Positions 16,390 to 25,597 of a stretch of DNA of 64,000 bases are shown here, one piece after another. How positions within the stretch are numbered: the first letter of the stretch is position 1; the number at the start of each line of letters is the position of its first letter. Where the stretch lies: the NCBI GenBank assembly GCA_944800085.1, contig CALYLO010000006.1, positions 248,001 to 312,000 on the forward strand, in the 5' to 3' direction. This DNA is from Paenibacillus melissococcoides (lineage in GTDB: Bacteria > Bacillota > Bacilli > Paenibacillales > Paenibacillaceae). The position numbers and the translations under genes are program-made. Under the pieces are notes generated by a model. The model was not told the DNA's origin and did no database searches. It worked only from the letters and a program-made list of their open reading frames with translations.

Positions 16390-18372
16390 ATGCAGAACAA
16401 GATTTATTTGCGCAGAAGCCGAAAAGTAATCGTGGTACCGGAACAATCCAAGCTTCCGGACACGCAGTTGGCGACGGCAATGAAAAATATAGCGGCACTC
16501 GGCTTCACCTGTTCCCCCGCGCTGCTTGCGGCTCTTCGCACGCTATCGGAGGTTTCGTTTTTGAGATGGTACAAAGCCTTGATCCATAGCTTGAAAAAGC
16601 TCGTGGGCGCGCATGTTGCCTATCGGCCGATGTATCCGAATTTCCCGGAGCAAGTCATGGAAGCAAGTGATGCCGAGTTATATTTAAATGCATGGTATCA
16701 CTACGTGACGAATGAAGTGCCGGAGATGGAGCCGATCACCCGGGAAATTTTTCGGGGCAAGACAAAGCTGGAGATTATCGAGCTCGGCAGCGAGGAGCAC
16801 TTCCGCCAGCTCATGCGTGAGCTGATGCAGGCGAATACGTCCATCTCGGACACGGACAAACAGGAACTGGCCTGGGTCATGGAGCATGACCAGGACATTG
16901 ACGCATTATTGCCGGATGCGATCCCGCATAAGGAGCAGGTCGGCTTTATCGTTGCTGCCTTGCTGCGCAGCGGCAAGGCGGACGTGACTCGCATTCAACG
17001 CTATGTGCGGACGTCGACAGATGTGCTGCGTCTGGCCGTGGCCTGGTCGGACGGCGATGTCAGCCTGGCGGCGAGCACGCCCTTCCGCAAGTTCACGCGG
17101 GGAGAGCGGCTGCTGCTGCTTGGCTTGCTGGAGCAATGCCCGCATCCGGCCGAAGATATGCTGCGCTACCGCGACCGCTGGGTGCGTCTGGGCGAGATCT
17201 TGCATCCTTCGGAATATAAGAGCCGTTATCCGCGCAGCCAGGAAGCGTTCGATGTACTGCGCAACAACCGGCCTTATGCGACCTTTGGCCATCGTGTTGA
17301 CGAGGCCCGGCGCTATTTCGATACCGATCAGGCCGTGGAGCAGCTATTGGAGCGGCCAGGTGAGTTTGCCCGGCGCTTGGATCATCTGCTTCGTCTGGAA
17401 GGAGCGGAGGCGGGCTGGATTGCCTCGTTTTTTGCATCGGTAGCGGATCGGGTGGCGACGCCGGTCTTGCTGCAGGTGATGACGCATTTCAAGTATCGCC
17501 AGTATGCCAATGAACTGCGGCTGTTTTTCCCAAAAGGCAATGTGGCCAAAGCGTTCTCTTCGCCAGATACGCGGCCTCCCGTCGCGCCGGACGCATGCGC
17601 TGCCGTAGCGGAGGTATGCGAACAGACATTGCTCGCCCGCTTCGCCAAGCTGTCTGCTCTCGGGAATGTCTATCTTGATCCGCAATTGCAGAACTATATT
17701 GTGCCTTTCTCCCAGCGTTCCGCCAGCAAGTCCTTGCGTACGCTCGTGCGTGGCAGCAAGCTGGCCATGCCGGCAGGGGAGACGATTCGCTTTTTCCTGT
17801 GGTGGAAAAGAAGGGGTGATCGACGGAAAGGCGACAGGCCGCACCGATATCGATCTCTCTGCCGTCTTGTATGATGACGCCTGGAACTACAAGGAGCATA
17901 TCTCTTATACGAATTTGAGGTCCGCGCGCTATAAGGCGGCCCATATCGTATCGGCACCGCATGGCGCCTGCGAGTTCATCGATATCGACATTCCCTCTGT
18001 CCTCCAGTACGGCGGACGCTATATTGTGGCCTCGCTGCATTCCTTCACGGGGCAAGTGTATAGCGAGCTGCCGGAATGCTTCGCTGGCTGGATGATGCGT
18101 CAGCATCCGAATTCGGGGGAAGTATTCGAGCCGGCGACCGTCGTTGATCGCCTTGATTTGATGGCCAAACGCAGATAGCCATTCCGGCCATACTGGATTT
18201 GGCGGAGCGCACCGTCATTTGGTGCGATCTGGGTTTGACCCGCAACCCTCAATTCTATAACAATGTGGAAGGACATCAGACGGGAATGGTCGCCATGGGT
18301 AAGGCGATGACCACGGTAGCCAAGCCGAATCTGTATGAGTTGTTCCGGCTGCATGCGCTGGCGCGCGGATAG
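16390..18372 (+). pseudogene. TerD-domain protein (MXAN_6230/SCO0854-like), two frameshifts
   Basis: The first frame (16390-17809) gives an alpha-helical protein starting LRRSRKVIVVPEQ, then an extra A in GGAAAAGAAGG shifts it. The continuation lies in the next frame (WKEGVIDGKATGRTDIDLSA to DLMAK near 18170), carrying the TerD core (DIDLSAVLYDD, GGRYIVASLHSFTGQ). A second shift returns to the first frame for PAILDLAERTVIWCDLG, NNVEGHQTGMVAMGKAM and the end LHALARG at 18372. Reassembled it would be about 660 residues. TerD proteins belong to Ca2+-linked stress and tellurite-resistance systems. No ter partners are present. Start ATG follows AAGGGG. Confidence 0.7.
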
Positions 18373-18507
18373 CTTGTTGAGCGGGAAGAGGAGGCGCAGA
18401 CCGTATTTTCGGTCCAGCGTGGAATCACCCCATTTGATATGGAGGAGATTATGGGATCGTTCCTGGCTTCGTAGGGTACGGGAGTTCGGTAGGATATCGT
18501 TGAGTGG

Positions 18508-18545
18508 GGAACGGAGACAGGTAGGGGCCGTTCCTCTCCTTTTTA
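18508..18545 (+). terminator. Terminator after the TerD-like pseudogene
   Basis: GGAACGG (18508-18514) pairs with CCGTTCC (18528-18534), followed by TCTCCTTTTTATT. Confidence 0.65.
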
Positions 18546-18639
18546 TTACTTATCTTTTTCTGAAAGTCCAGTTTCCTGATTTGGATGTTGTGTGTCCACA
18601 TAATTTAAAAATAGTTGCTTGTGATATACTGAAAAAGAC

Positions 18640-19015
18640 ATAAACTCGTGGCATGAGCAAACGAGGGAGTATTGATATAGTGAACTACTCACCACTTAGA
18701 CCAACGCCTTGAAGTGGGAGCTTCTCAACACCATGACGAAAGCAATCCTATCGTCTCCTTGAGCGTTACTTCGGGTTGTTCCAACCCTAGATGCCCGACG
18801 TTTCGGAGTTCTTTTCTTACCTTGGATATTTTACGCATGGAAGGATAAGCTTGGTTTTCGCCTTTGATTTTCTCCATGCAACCCCATATATCCAGTTATC
18901 AAAGAACAACATAGGTTGATTTTACCAGAATGTCGGACAAATGAACAGGCCAAAGCCTGTCCTCGTCCGAAGTCGATTCACCCCCCACTTAAAACTAAAC
19001 GCTGTAAGGTTTTTG
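18640..19015 (-). mobile_element. Possible IS200/IS605 (TnpB/omega-RNA) remnant
   Basis: There is no intact gene in 18373-19276. On the minus strand the segment ends with GAAGCTCCCACTTCAAGG and GTGGTGAGTAGTTCAC, sequence I associate with the right end and omega-RNA hairpin of IS605-type tnpB elements. It is preceded by short coding-like debris (ELRNVGHLGLEQPEVTLKE). A related motif, GAAGTGAGGGACTTCTC, recurs at 19015. This rests on motif memory, not alignment. Confidence 0.35.
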
Positions 19016-19033
19016 AAGTGAGGGACTTCTCGA

Positions 19034-19215
19034 CTGAACAGGTGCGAATGTGAAACTCACATGAACTGCCAGGGGGATTCGCACCAATAAAAATATTATA
19101 CAATTAAATTGGTGGAAGCTAATTGGTTGAAGCTTATTTCGATCTAATTTGCTCAGTTCCTATGAATTTCGTATAAAAATGGTTATTTTATTATATCTTG
19201 TATTGTTTTTTCGCT
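19034..19215 (+). promoter_or_regulatory. CRISPR leader, solitary copy
   Basis: It begins with GGTGCGAATGTGAA and returns as GGGGATTCGCACC (19041-19083 region), a hairpin typical of the zone between cas2 and the array in type I-C loci. An AT-rich leader ending TTTTTTCGCT follows, directly before a repeat. The sequence closely parallels the leader of the main array at 21051-21233. Confidence 0.75.
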
Positions 19216-19247
19216 GTCGCATCCTACGCGGATGCGTGGATTGAAAT
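19216..19247 (+). CRISPR. Single CRISPR repeat next to its own leader
   Basis: One exact 32-base copy of the array repeat (starts GTCGCATCCTACGCGG, ends GTGGATTGAAAT) follows the solitary leader, with no second repeat or spacer. It is either an array that lost all spacers by recombination or a leader-repeat duplication. Confidence 0.8.
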
Positions 19248-19276
19248 AAGCCTCACGCTTCACTGCTCTTTATGTA

Positions 19277-19612
19277 TTAGAATTCGATTTTGAGGCTCTC
19301 TCCGTTGACATATACGCCCTCAGAACGGGTAATCGGCAGCTTATGTTCAGCGGTGAAGCCGATCGTTTCGCCATCTCGTAAAGTGACGTCCTGTTCTACG
19401 ACATAACCGGAAATATCAATCAGGAAGTTGCGCAGCTCGGCAGGGGTTGCCTGACTGTCCAGCACTTCGATTTCGTCCTTGCCGAAGTGCTCCAGCCCGA
19501 CCGTATATCCGCTCACCCCTGTTTCCGTTCGACAAGGCCAAAATAAACCAGATTTAGCAAAGGAAATTCGTCATCAGACTTCATCATCTCCGCCGTTGGG
19601 CTGTCATTACAT
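19277..19612 (-). pseudogene. DUF4261 protein, C-terminal remnant with frameshift
   Basis: The readable 79-residue end (SGYTVGLEHFGKDEIEV to GVYVNGESLKIEF) matches the C-terminal part of DUF4261 proteins. Upstream, in another frame, the preceding piece is still legible (DSPTAEMMKSDDEF, LLNLVYFGLVERKQG). One base is missing at the G-run joining them, and the N-terminal two thirds of the family domain are absent. It lies between the solitary CRISPR repeat and the Rpn gene, in a heavily rearranged zone. Confidence 0.65.
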
Positions 19613-19732
19613 CCTCTCCTTACCATAATATTGTAACGTGTCGGTGTCATCTTTCATAGTAAGCAGATTTGCGGACTTCGACCATCAGGATTTTGATTTT
19701 TACTCAGGTAGGTGCACTCAAGTGCCGGTGGA

Positions 19733-19763
19733 ACAAAAAAGAGCCGTTTCGAAATGAAACGGC
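19733..19763 (-). terminator. Terminator of the Rpn nuclease gene
   Basis: GCCGTTTC (19743-19750) pairs with GAAACGGC (19756-19763). The minus strand continues TCTTTTTTG. Confidence 0.8.
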
Positions 19764-19774
19764 CGGAATATGAA

Positions 19775-20800
19775 TCACTTAGACTTAGATTTTTCCTGTA
19801 ACTGTGCAATAATGTCGAGGGAAAAACCTGTGACTCTGGCGATCAATTCAGGATCCAGATTTTCGGCAATCATTTGCAGGACAACTTCTTCTTTTGCTTC
19901 CCGCTTGCCTTCTTGTTTTCCTTCTCGCATACCTTCTCGTATACCTTCTCGTATACCTTCTCGTATACCTTCTCTTCGTCCTTCGCGTCTTCCCTCGCGC
20001 TTAATGGCATCCAAGGTTTTTTCAAGCCCCATAACCGATACGCCTCCTTTTTCGTTCTGGATAAGCTCGCGCAAATGCGGTTCATTTTCCGGCAATTTCT
20101 GACTTAAAATATTCGCCATCCAGGAGACTAATTTCTGCTGGCTATCCTCCGGCAATTGCTGTATGGTTTGCATCAGTTTGCCGAGCCGATCCAGCAATTC
20201 CGCCTGATCCTCCGTCTGATCGAGCAAAAAGACAGAACCAATCGTATTGGAAAGAGCCAACAACTCTTCTTCCGTATACCGAGCAACATCAATAAGCACA
20301 TATTCAAAATTAAGAAGTTCCGAACCGAACATTGTCTCATTGGCTAACAGGTGGCGAAATTGGCGGCTGGCGGTCCAGCGTCTCTTCCCATTGTACAGCA
20401 CAATCGGCACAATGGGAGGCAACCGGAATGCTTTCGGCTTGCCCTTTGTTTTTTCCTGGTCTTTCATAAGATAACGCCAGATCTCCACCTGATAAAGCAG
20501 AAGACGGTATGGCATCAGGAAGTCCACTGTGGACTGCATTTCCAGCAACAGATAAAACACGACATCTTGTCCATTCAGCTTCACCCGGTACACCAAATCG
20601 GCTTCCTTCCGCTTGAAGTCTTGCAGGACAAATGAATGGGGGATTTCTTGCACGTTCGTTTCATCGATGCGCTCCACCCATTCTTTTTGAACAAAGGAGC
20701 GAAGCAACTCGACAAAGAGTTTTTTACTGGACAACAGGAAGCGATATGACGTATCGTGGCGGTGATGTACCGTGTTGTGTTCATCAGTTTCCGTCCCCAT
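19775..20800 (-). CDS. Rpn-family recombination-promoting nuclease / PDDEXK transposase-like protein
   Basis: 341 residues. The N-terminal PD-(D/E)xK nuclease core shows ADLVYRV and FYLLLEMQS with the expected Asp and Glu-x-Gln. Middle signatures include LPPIVPIVLYNGKRRWT and LLNFEYVLIDVARY. A low-complexity C-terminal linker of four-residue units of the type REGI/REGK precedes a final helical domain ending LDPELIARVTGFSL. Rpn/YhgA proteins cut DNA and promote RecA-independent recombination. Start ATG 20800 has AGGAGAG upstream. It sits between two CRISPR leader copies and could have contributed to the rearrangement, but that is speculation. Confidence 0.85.
   Translation of the reverse strand: MGTETDEHNTVHHRHDTSYRFLLSSKKLFVELLRSFVQKEWVERIDETNVQEIPHSFVLQDFKRKEADLVYRVKLNGQDVVFYLLLEMQSTVDFLMPYRLLLYQVEIWRYLMKDQEKTKGKPKAFRLPPIVPIVLYNGKRRWTASRQFRHLLANETMFGSELLNFEYVLIDVARYTEEELLALSNTIGSVFLLDQTEDQAELLDRLGKLMQTIQQLPEDSQQKLVSWMANILSQKLPENEPHLRELIQNEKGGVSVMGLEKTLDAIKREGRREGRREGIREGIREGIREGMREGKQEGKREAKEEVVLQMIAENLDPELIARVTGFSLDIIAQLQEKSKSK
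19918..19975 (-). repeat. 12-base tandem repeats inside the Rpn gene
   Basis: The unit ATACCTTCTCGT recurs at least three times exactly, with degenerate copies on both sides. It encodes the REGI tetrapeptide array. Copy number changes would keep the reading frame. Confidence 0.8.
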
Positions 20801-21050
20801 ACAAGCCTCTCCTTCCTACCATCTTTTCCTTTATTATACCTGATTATAAGCGGTGGGGAACAGGGGGAATAGACGAGTCTATGCTGTCATACCTATTCCA
20901 CTGGAGTTTCTGACTTGGTGGATTCATTTTTCGATAACGCGAATTTTGCGTGAGTTAGTCTGAAATTATCCATCATTTAGATCCTCCTGTGGTATACTGA
21001 AAAAAGGAGTTTAGAACCTGTTTGAAATGGAATAAAAATAAACGAAAAAT
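20801..21050. other. Rpn promoter region, otherwise nothing recognised
   Basis: AT-rich sequence upstream of the Rpn gene on one side and of the CRISPR leader on the other. It contains the string GGTATACTGAAAAAAGGAG, similar to GATATACTGAAAAAGAC at 18622, suggesting that the upstream flank was also duplicated. Confidence 0.4.
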
Positions 21051-21233
21051 CGGTGCGAATGTGAAGTGCACATGAAATCCCTGGGGGATTCGCACCATAT
21101 TTATTGAAATGTTATCCAATTCAGTTTGTGAAAGTTAATTAGTTTAAAGCTATTTCTAGCAAAAAACTCTTATTTACTCCGAAATTTTAGCAAAAAACTA
21201 ATTGCATTGTTATATTTTATGTAATTTTTCGCT
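21051..21233 (+). promoter_or_regulatory. CRISPR leader of the main array
   Basis: It opens with GGTGCGAATGTGAAGTGCAC, has a downstream GGGGGATTCGCACC completing a hairpin, then an AT-rich leader ending TTTTTCGCT immediately before repeat 1. It is parallel to 19034-19215. Confidence 0.8.
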
Positions 21234-22450
21234 GTCGCATCCTACGCGGATGCGTGGATTGAAATGATACGTTATATGAAGCGCTGGAACATCTGTATGG
21301 TCGCATCCTACGCGGATGCGTGGATTGAAATCGAATATGTATTTTTCTCTATTATACACCTGCCGTCGCATCCTACGCGGATGCGTGGATTGAAATTTCT
21401 GGTGCCGTCATTAGCACGGTGGATGACCTGGTCGCATCCTACGCGGATGCGTGGATTGAAATCGTCCAGGAGACCCCCAGGAAGAGCGGACACCGAGTCG
21501 CATCCTACGCGGATGCGTGGATTGAAATTCAGGTTGATCCAAAGGTTGATCCGGGATCAAAAGTCGCATCCTACGCGGATGCGTGGATTGAAATACATTG
21601 GCGGCAGCCGCGGCCGCGGCCACCCATGGTCGCATCCTACGCGGATGCGTGGATTGAAATAATTCCCTACCTCCCCCCGATCATGTCCATTCCGTCGCAT
21701 CCTACGCGGATGCGTGGATTGAAATTGGGAATTTTGCGCGGGAGCTCCCCGACCGATAGGTCGCATCCTACGCGGATGCGTGGATTGAAATGTAAAAGGT
21801 AGGGAAGGTAGGGGGAGTGTTTATGTCGTCGCATCCTACGCGGATGCGTGGATTGAAATCCGGCTTCCCCGCCGATCGGTTCACTCCGGAACGGTCGCAT
21901 CCTACGCGGATGCGTGGATTGAAATTTCTGGCAGTATCGGTCACTATCGGACTTGTTGCGTCGCATCCTACGCGGATGCGTGGATTGAAATATCCTCACC
22001 AGCTTCAGGCGGGACAGTCTCAGGCGTCGCATCCTACGCGGATGCGTGGATTGAAATAGGATAAGCAAAGAGAGCTACTAGATCACCGCACGTCGCATCC
22101 TACGCGGATGCGTGGATTGAAATACCTGCACGCGGAAATGCTCACCATTGCGCGGGTGTCGCATCCTACGCGGATGCGTGGATTGAAATAGTTCGAAACC
22201 ATAGCCTGCCCGAGTAACCTCATTGTCGCATCCTACGCGGATGCGTGGATTGAAATTTTGATAGCTTTTCGATTCTCCATTATTTCTACCCTGTCGCATC
22301 CTACGCGGATGCGTGGATTGAAATCGTCTTTTGACGTTGGCGGCGTTGTTCCAGGGCCGACGTCGCATCCTACGCGGATGCGTGGATTGAAATTTCGCGC
22401 GTGTTGTCGATCTGCTCTTTTAGCTCCGTCGCATCCTACGCGGATGCGTG
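21234..22450 (+). CRISPR. Type I-C-like CRISPR array, 19 repeats and 18 spacers, no cas genes nearby
   Basis: Repeats of 32 bases (GTCGCATCCTACGCGG then ATGCGTGGATTGAAAT) begin at 21234, 21300, 21365, 21431, 21497, 21563, 21629, 21694, 21760, 21828, 21894, 21960, 22026, 22092, 22158, 22225, 22293, 22362 and 22428. The first 18 are identical. The last is cut after 23 bases and runs into unrelated sequence, marking the old end. Spacers are 33-37 bases. The repeat end GTGGATTGAAAT is typical of subtype I-C. No cas gene occurs anywhere in the 64 kb. No spacer visibly matches other sequence in the window. Confidence 0.97.
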
Positions 22451-22545
22451 CATACATAGGTTTCTCCTGACCGGTCTTGCGGTAATTTCAAAATCGGTTC
22501 CGCGATACGCTACAAAAGCAAATCTCTATTACAAACCCAATTGTG

Positions 22546-22578
22546 CTCCCCGTCAGCGATGCAGGCGGGGAACTTTTT
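22546..22578 (+). terminator. Terminator after the CRISPR array
   Basis: TCCCCG (22547-22552) pairs with CGGGGA (22566-22571), followed by ACTTTTTG. It would end the pre-crRNA transcript. Confidence 0.6.
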
Positions 22579-22609
22579 GTTTCAAAAATGGTTGAGATCT
22601 ATGTTATAT

Positions 22610-24182
22610 AATAAACATTCATGAACTCTCGTTCGCAAACCTAGCATGAAAATAGCGAGGGTTTAGTGGTCGGACCTATTTCCCATACTGCTACTACATG
22701 ACGCGAAACACGTTCTTTTTAATGGTGGTGTAACCCCGACAAATAAACTGTTGAGGATGAGTTCTGTGTACAAACCTGTGCTGGCTCTGTATGCCCAATC
22801 AGAGAACCGCGAACAGAAAAATGCTCAAGCTCGAATTCATCCGCCGTCATGCATTTCAGTTATGGAGGGAAGCCAAGATGGAAGTATTGCTTGAACGCTG
22901 TGCTGGAATGGACGTTCACCAAGAGACAATCGTCGTTTGTGTGATGACCACAGATGCTGCGGGGGAGGCCCACAGCGAGATCCGAAGCTTTGGAACGATG
23001 ACCAAACATCTTTTCGAACTGCTTAAGTACCTGGAGTCCCAAGGCGTTACACACATCGCAATGGAGAGCACGGAAATCTACTGGAAACCTGTCTACAACA
23101 TACTTGAAGGCTACTTCACCGTCGTACTGGCGAATGCGCAGCGCATTAAGAATGTTCCTGGCCGCAAGACGGATGTTTGTGATGCCGAATGGATCGCGAA
23201 GCTGCTTCGAGTCGGTCTAATTGAGCCCAGCTTTGTGCCATCCGAGGACTTAAGGGAGCTACGGGACCTCTGCCGACTTCGAAAAAAACGAATCGGCTCC
23301 CTAACAGCGGAGAAAAACCGAATCCAGAAGTATCTTGAAGCAGGTAACGTCAAGCTAGGCAGTGTCATCTCAGACGTATTCGGTGTATCCGGGCGCAGTT
23401 TGCTGCAACGCTTAATCGAAAAAGGTTACGTTGACGCGGAAGATGTTGAAGCGAGCGTCAAGGGTTCGATCAAGAACAAAAAAAGTGAAGTTACTGACTC
23501 TCTTTTTGGCACGATGACCCCGCATCAAATTCGATTGATTAAAGATTGTTGGGAGCATATCGAATACTTAGAGAAGTCCATTGCTCGGTTGGAAGCCGAA
23601 ATTAACGATCACTTGGAGCCCTATCGGACGGAGTACGAACTGCTTCAGACCATTCCAGGTGTTAGCGAACGAACAGCTGCAGCACTCCTTGCAGAAATCG
23701 GGGCCAATATGGAGCAATTTCCATCCGCAGATCACCTTGCCTCTTGGGCTGGCGTAGCACCCGGCAACCACGAGAGTGCAGGCAAAAAAAAAGTACAAAA
23801 AGCGTAAAAGGCAATCCTCATGCAAAAGTGACACTATGCGAAGCGTCTTGGGCAATCGCTCGCTCACGAAACACGGTCTTGGCAACAAAGTTCTGGAAGA
23901 TTGCTTCACGACGAGGAAAGAAAAAAGCTTGCATTGCCATTTCACGTAAGATACTTATCATTGCTTACCACATGCTGAAGAACAAACAAATTTACATCGA
24001 AGGTGGACCACAAGCACCACTCATGCAGATCAACTAACCTTACAGCATTGACGAAACATAGCGATTTTAAACAAGGCCCCTTCAAAGAAGGTGGACCGGG
24101 CATCTTATGGTCATTTCTCAGAAAACTGCAGCTTTTTAAAGACGATAATCGTTCATGAGTGCGTTTGGATTTTCACAGAAAA
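22610..24182 (+). mobile_element. IS110-family insertion sequence, copy B
   Basis: Same 1573-base element as 11998-13570 but inverted relative to it, so the two copies face each other around 9 kb that includes the CRISPR array. It inserted about 30 bases after the array terminator. Differences from copy A include a Gly-to-Glu change in the conserved ESTG motif and a base in the right end. The long non-coding left end (22610-22877) is where IS110-type elements encode a bridge RNA. Confidence 0.85.
22878..24037 (+). CDS. IS110 transposase, copy B, with nine-A frameshift and ESTE variant
   Basis: ATG 22878 follows GGAGGG. The first frame ends at 23807 after a run of nine A at about 23783; a -1 shift continues to 24037. 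The motif that should read ESTGIYW reads ESTEIYW. The glycine is strongly conserved in DEDD transposases of this family, so this copy is probably weakened or inactive. Otherwise it is the same protein as copy A. Confidence 0.78.
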
Positions 24183-24472
24183 AAAGTCCTAAGGCATATT
24201 GAACATCAGCTTAGAAAACAGGATGAAAGTAATGCCAATTCATAAAAATAGAGGATTTTTTACATAAAAATTGGTAGATCTTGTTCGCGGTATGTCCACA
24301 TACACAGGCTGATTCATCAATGTGTAAATATCGAGGTGCCGGAATGGGGCTTGGCCATCAGCCAGAGGTTGCGCCATCTCATGGGCGGGGATATAGAGGC
24401 CGAAATCGAATCGGGGGCAAGCAGGTATGGATGGCATGCCTGCTGCAAGGGCATGAGAAAAGGGAGATGCGA
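24183..24472. other. Intergenic region between IS110 copy B and the PAS gene
   Basis: 290 bases without a supported gene. The reading frame of the next gene is open through most of it but has no good start, so an older 5' end may have been displaced by the IS. Confidence 0.35.
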
Positions 24473-25393
24473 ATGAATAGTGGGATGAGGCAGAAGAGTA
24501 CACAAATGCTGGAGGAGAAAGCGGTGCTGGCCGCATTGGAGCAGTCGGTCGCCATGATCGAGTTTAACATCGAGGGTGAAGTGCTTTGGGCGAACCATCT
24601 GTTTGCCCAGACGATGGGGTATACGGCGTCAGAACTTGCCGGAAAACATCACCGGATGTTTTGCACGAAACAGTTTGCCGGCAGTTCGGAGTATGAGACG
24701 TTTTGGGACAATTTGCGGAACGGTATAAAATGTCAACAGAAAATCGCCCGGGTAGCGAAGAAGGGGGACCTGGTATGGCTGGAAGCAACGTATATGCCGG
24801 TCCTTGACGATAAGGGCTGCACAGTGGCCGTCTTGAAGGTGGCGACCGACATCACGCCAAGGGAAAACGCCGCCTCCCGAATGAAGGACGAGCTGCGGCT
24901 GATGGCGGAAGATTTGTTGAAGCGGACGGAAGAAGGCGTGGAGCGCAACCAGCAGGTTGAGGCAGCCATTCAGCAAGCGGTGACGGACAGCGAAGAAAAC
25001 TTAACCCTCCTGCGGCAATTGGAAGATGAGTATAAATCCATCAAAGGAATTGTTCAAATGATCCGGGATTTTGCCTCGCAAACCCACCTGCTCGGCCTGA
25101 ACGCGGCGATTGAGGCGGCCCATGCCGGGGAGCATGGCCTCGGGTTTCAGGTGGTGGCCGCCGAGGTACGGAAGCTGGCGGAGCACGTCCAACAGGCAGC
25201 CAAAGATGTTCAAGCCGCCATCGAGAGAATCGCCGATAAGGTAGGGCAGGTCGGCGGGGGGACGAAAAACTCCCGGAACGGAATCGTCGAATGTCAGCAT
25301 CAAATTAAGCAAGCTACCGAGGAATTTGCCAAAATCGGCAAAGCAGCGGGGAATCTGGATGCGCAGGCGAAAACCCTGAGCGAAATGATGTAA
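24473..25393 (+). CDS. Soluble PAS-domain methyl-accepting chemotaxis-like protein
   Basis: 306 residues from ATG 24473, with AGGGAG six bases upstream. Residues ~20-130 are a PAS domain (VAMIEFNIEGEVLWANHLF, MGYTASELAGKHHRMFC, ATYMPVLDDKGCTVAVLKVA). From ~175 to the end is a shortened MCP signalling hairpin with the tip region (FASQTHLLGLNAAIEAAHAG, then GFQVVAAEVRKLAEH). There are no membrane spans, so it is a cytoplasmic sensor of redox, ligand or gas type. The signalling domain lacks much of the usual second methylation helix. It is a single gene closed by a strong terminator. Confidence 0.85.
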   Translation: MNSGMRQKSTQMLEEKAVLAALEQSVAMIEFNIEGEVLWANHLFAQTMGYTASELAGKHHRMFCTKQFAGSSEYETFWDNLRNGIKCQQKIARVAKKGDLVWLEATYMPVLDDKGCTVAVLKVATDITPRENAASRMKDELRLMAEDLLKRTEEGVERNQQVEAAIQQAVTDSEENLTLLRQLEDEYKSIKGIVQMIRDFASQTHLLGLNAAIEAAHAGEHGLGFQVVAAEVRKLAEHVQQAAKDVQAAIERIADKVGQVGGGTKNSRNGIVECQHQIKQATEEFAKIGKAAGNLDAQAKTLSEMM

Positions 25394-25428
25394 CGAAGGC
25401 TGGATATTCCTATCGGAAAGATTTCATA

Positions 25429-25471
25429 AAGAGCGTTTGAGCCCGTCAGCAGGCTTGAAACGCTCTTTTTG
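25429..25471 (+). terminator. Terminator after the PAS chemoreceptor gene
   Basis: AAGAGCGTTT (25429-25438) pairs with AAACGCTCTT (25458-25467), with an inner GAGCCC/GGCTT pairing and a TTTT tail. Confidence 0.88.
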
Positions 25472-25597
25472 TTGTCCGGAAAACCGGCGTGCAGTGAGTT
25501 CCGTCACAGGCGGCGCAATATCAACCAAGCTATGATTCATCTAAGAGATTCACGCAATTCAAGTGAAAAAAATTGAACCTGATAAAAATTGAATAGA

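Noticed and set aside
21266..22427. Self-targeting CRISPR spacers within the window
   Set aside because: By eye none of the 18 spacers matches other sequence in the 64 kb; a genome-wide search is still needed.
21264..22470. Long open frames across the CRISPR array (both strands)
   Set aside because: They are translations of the 32-base repeat (recurring SHPTRMRGLK or FNPRIRVGCD units), not genes.
11998..24182. The IS110 pair as a composite transposon
   Set aside because: No shared target duplication at the outer ends and the two copies have unrelated flanks; independent insertions explain it more simply.
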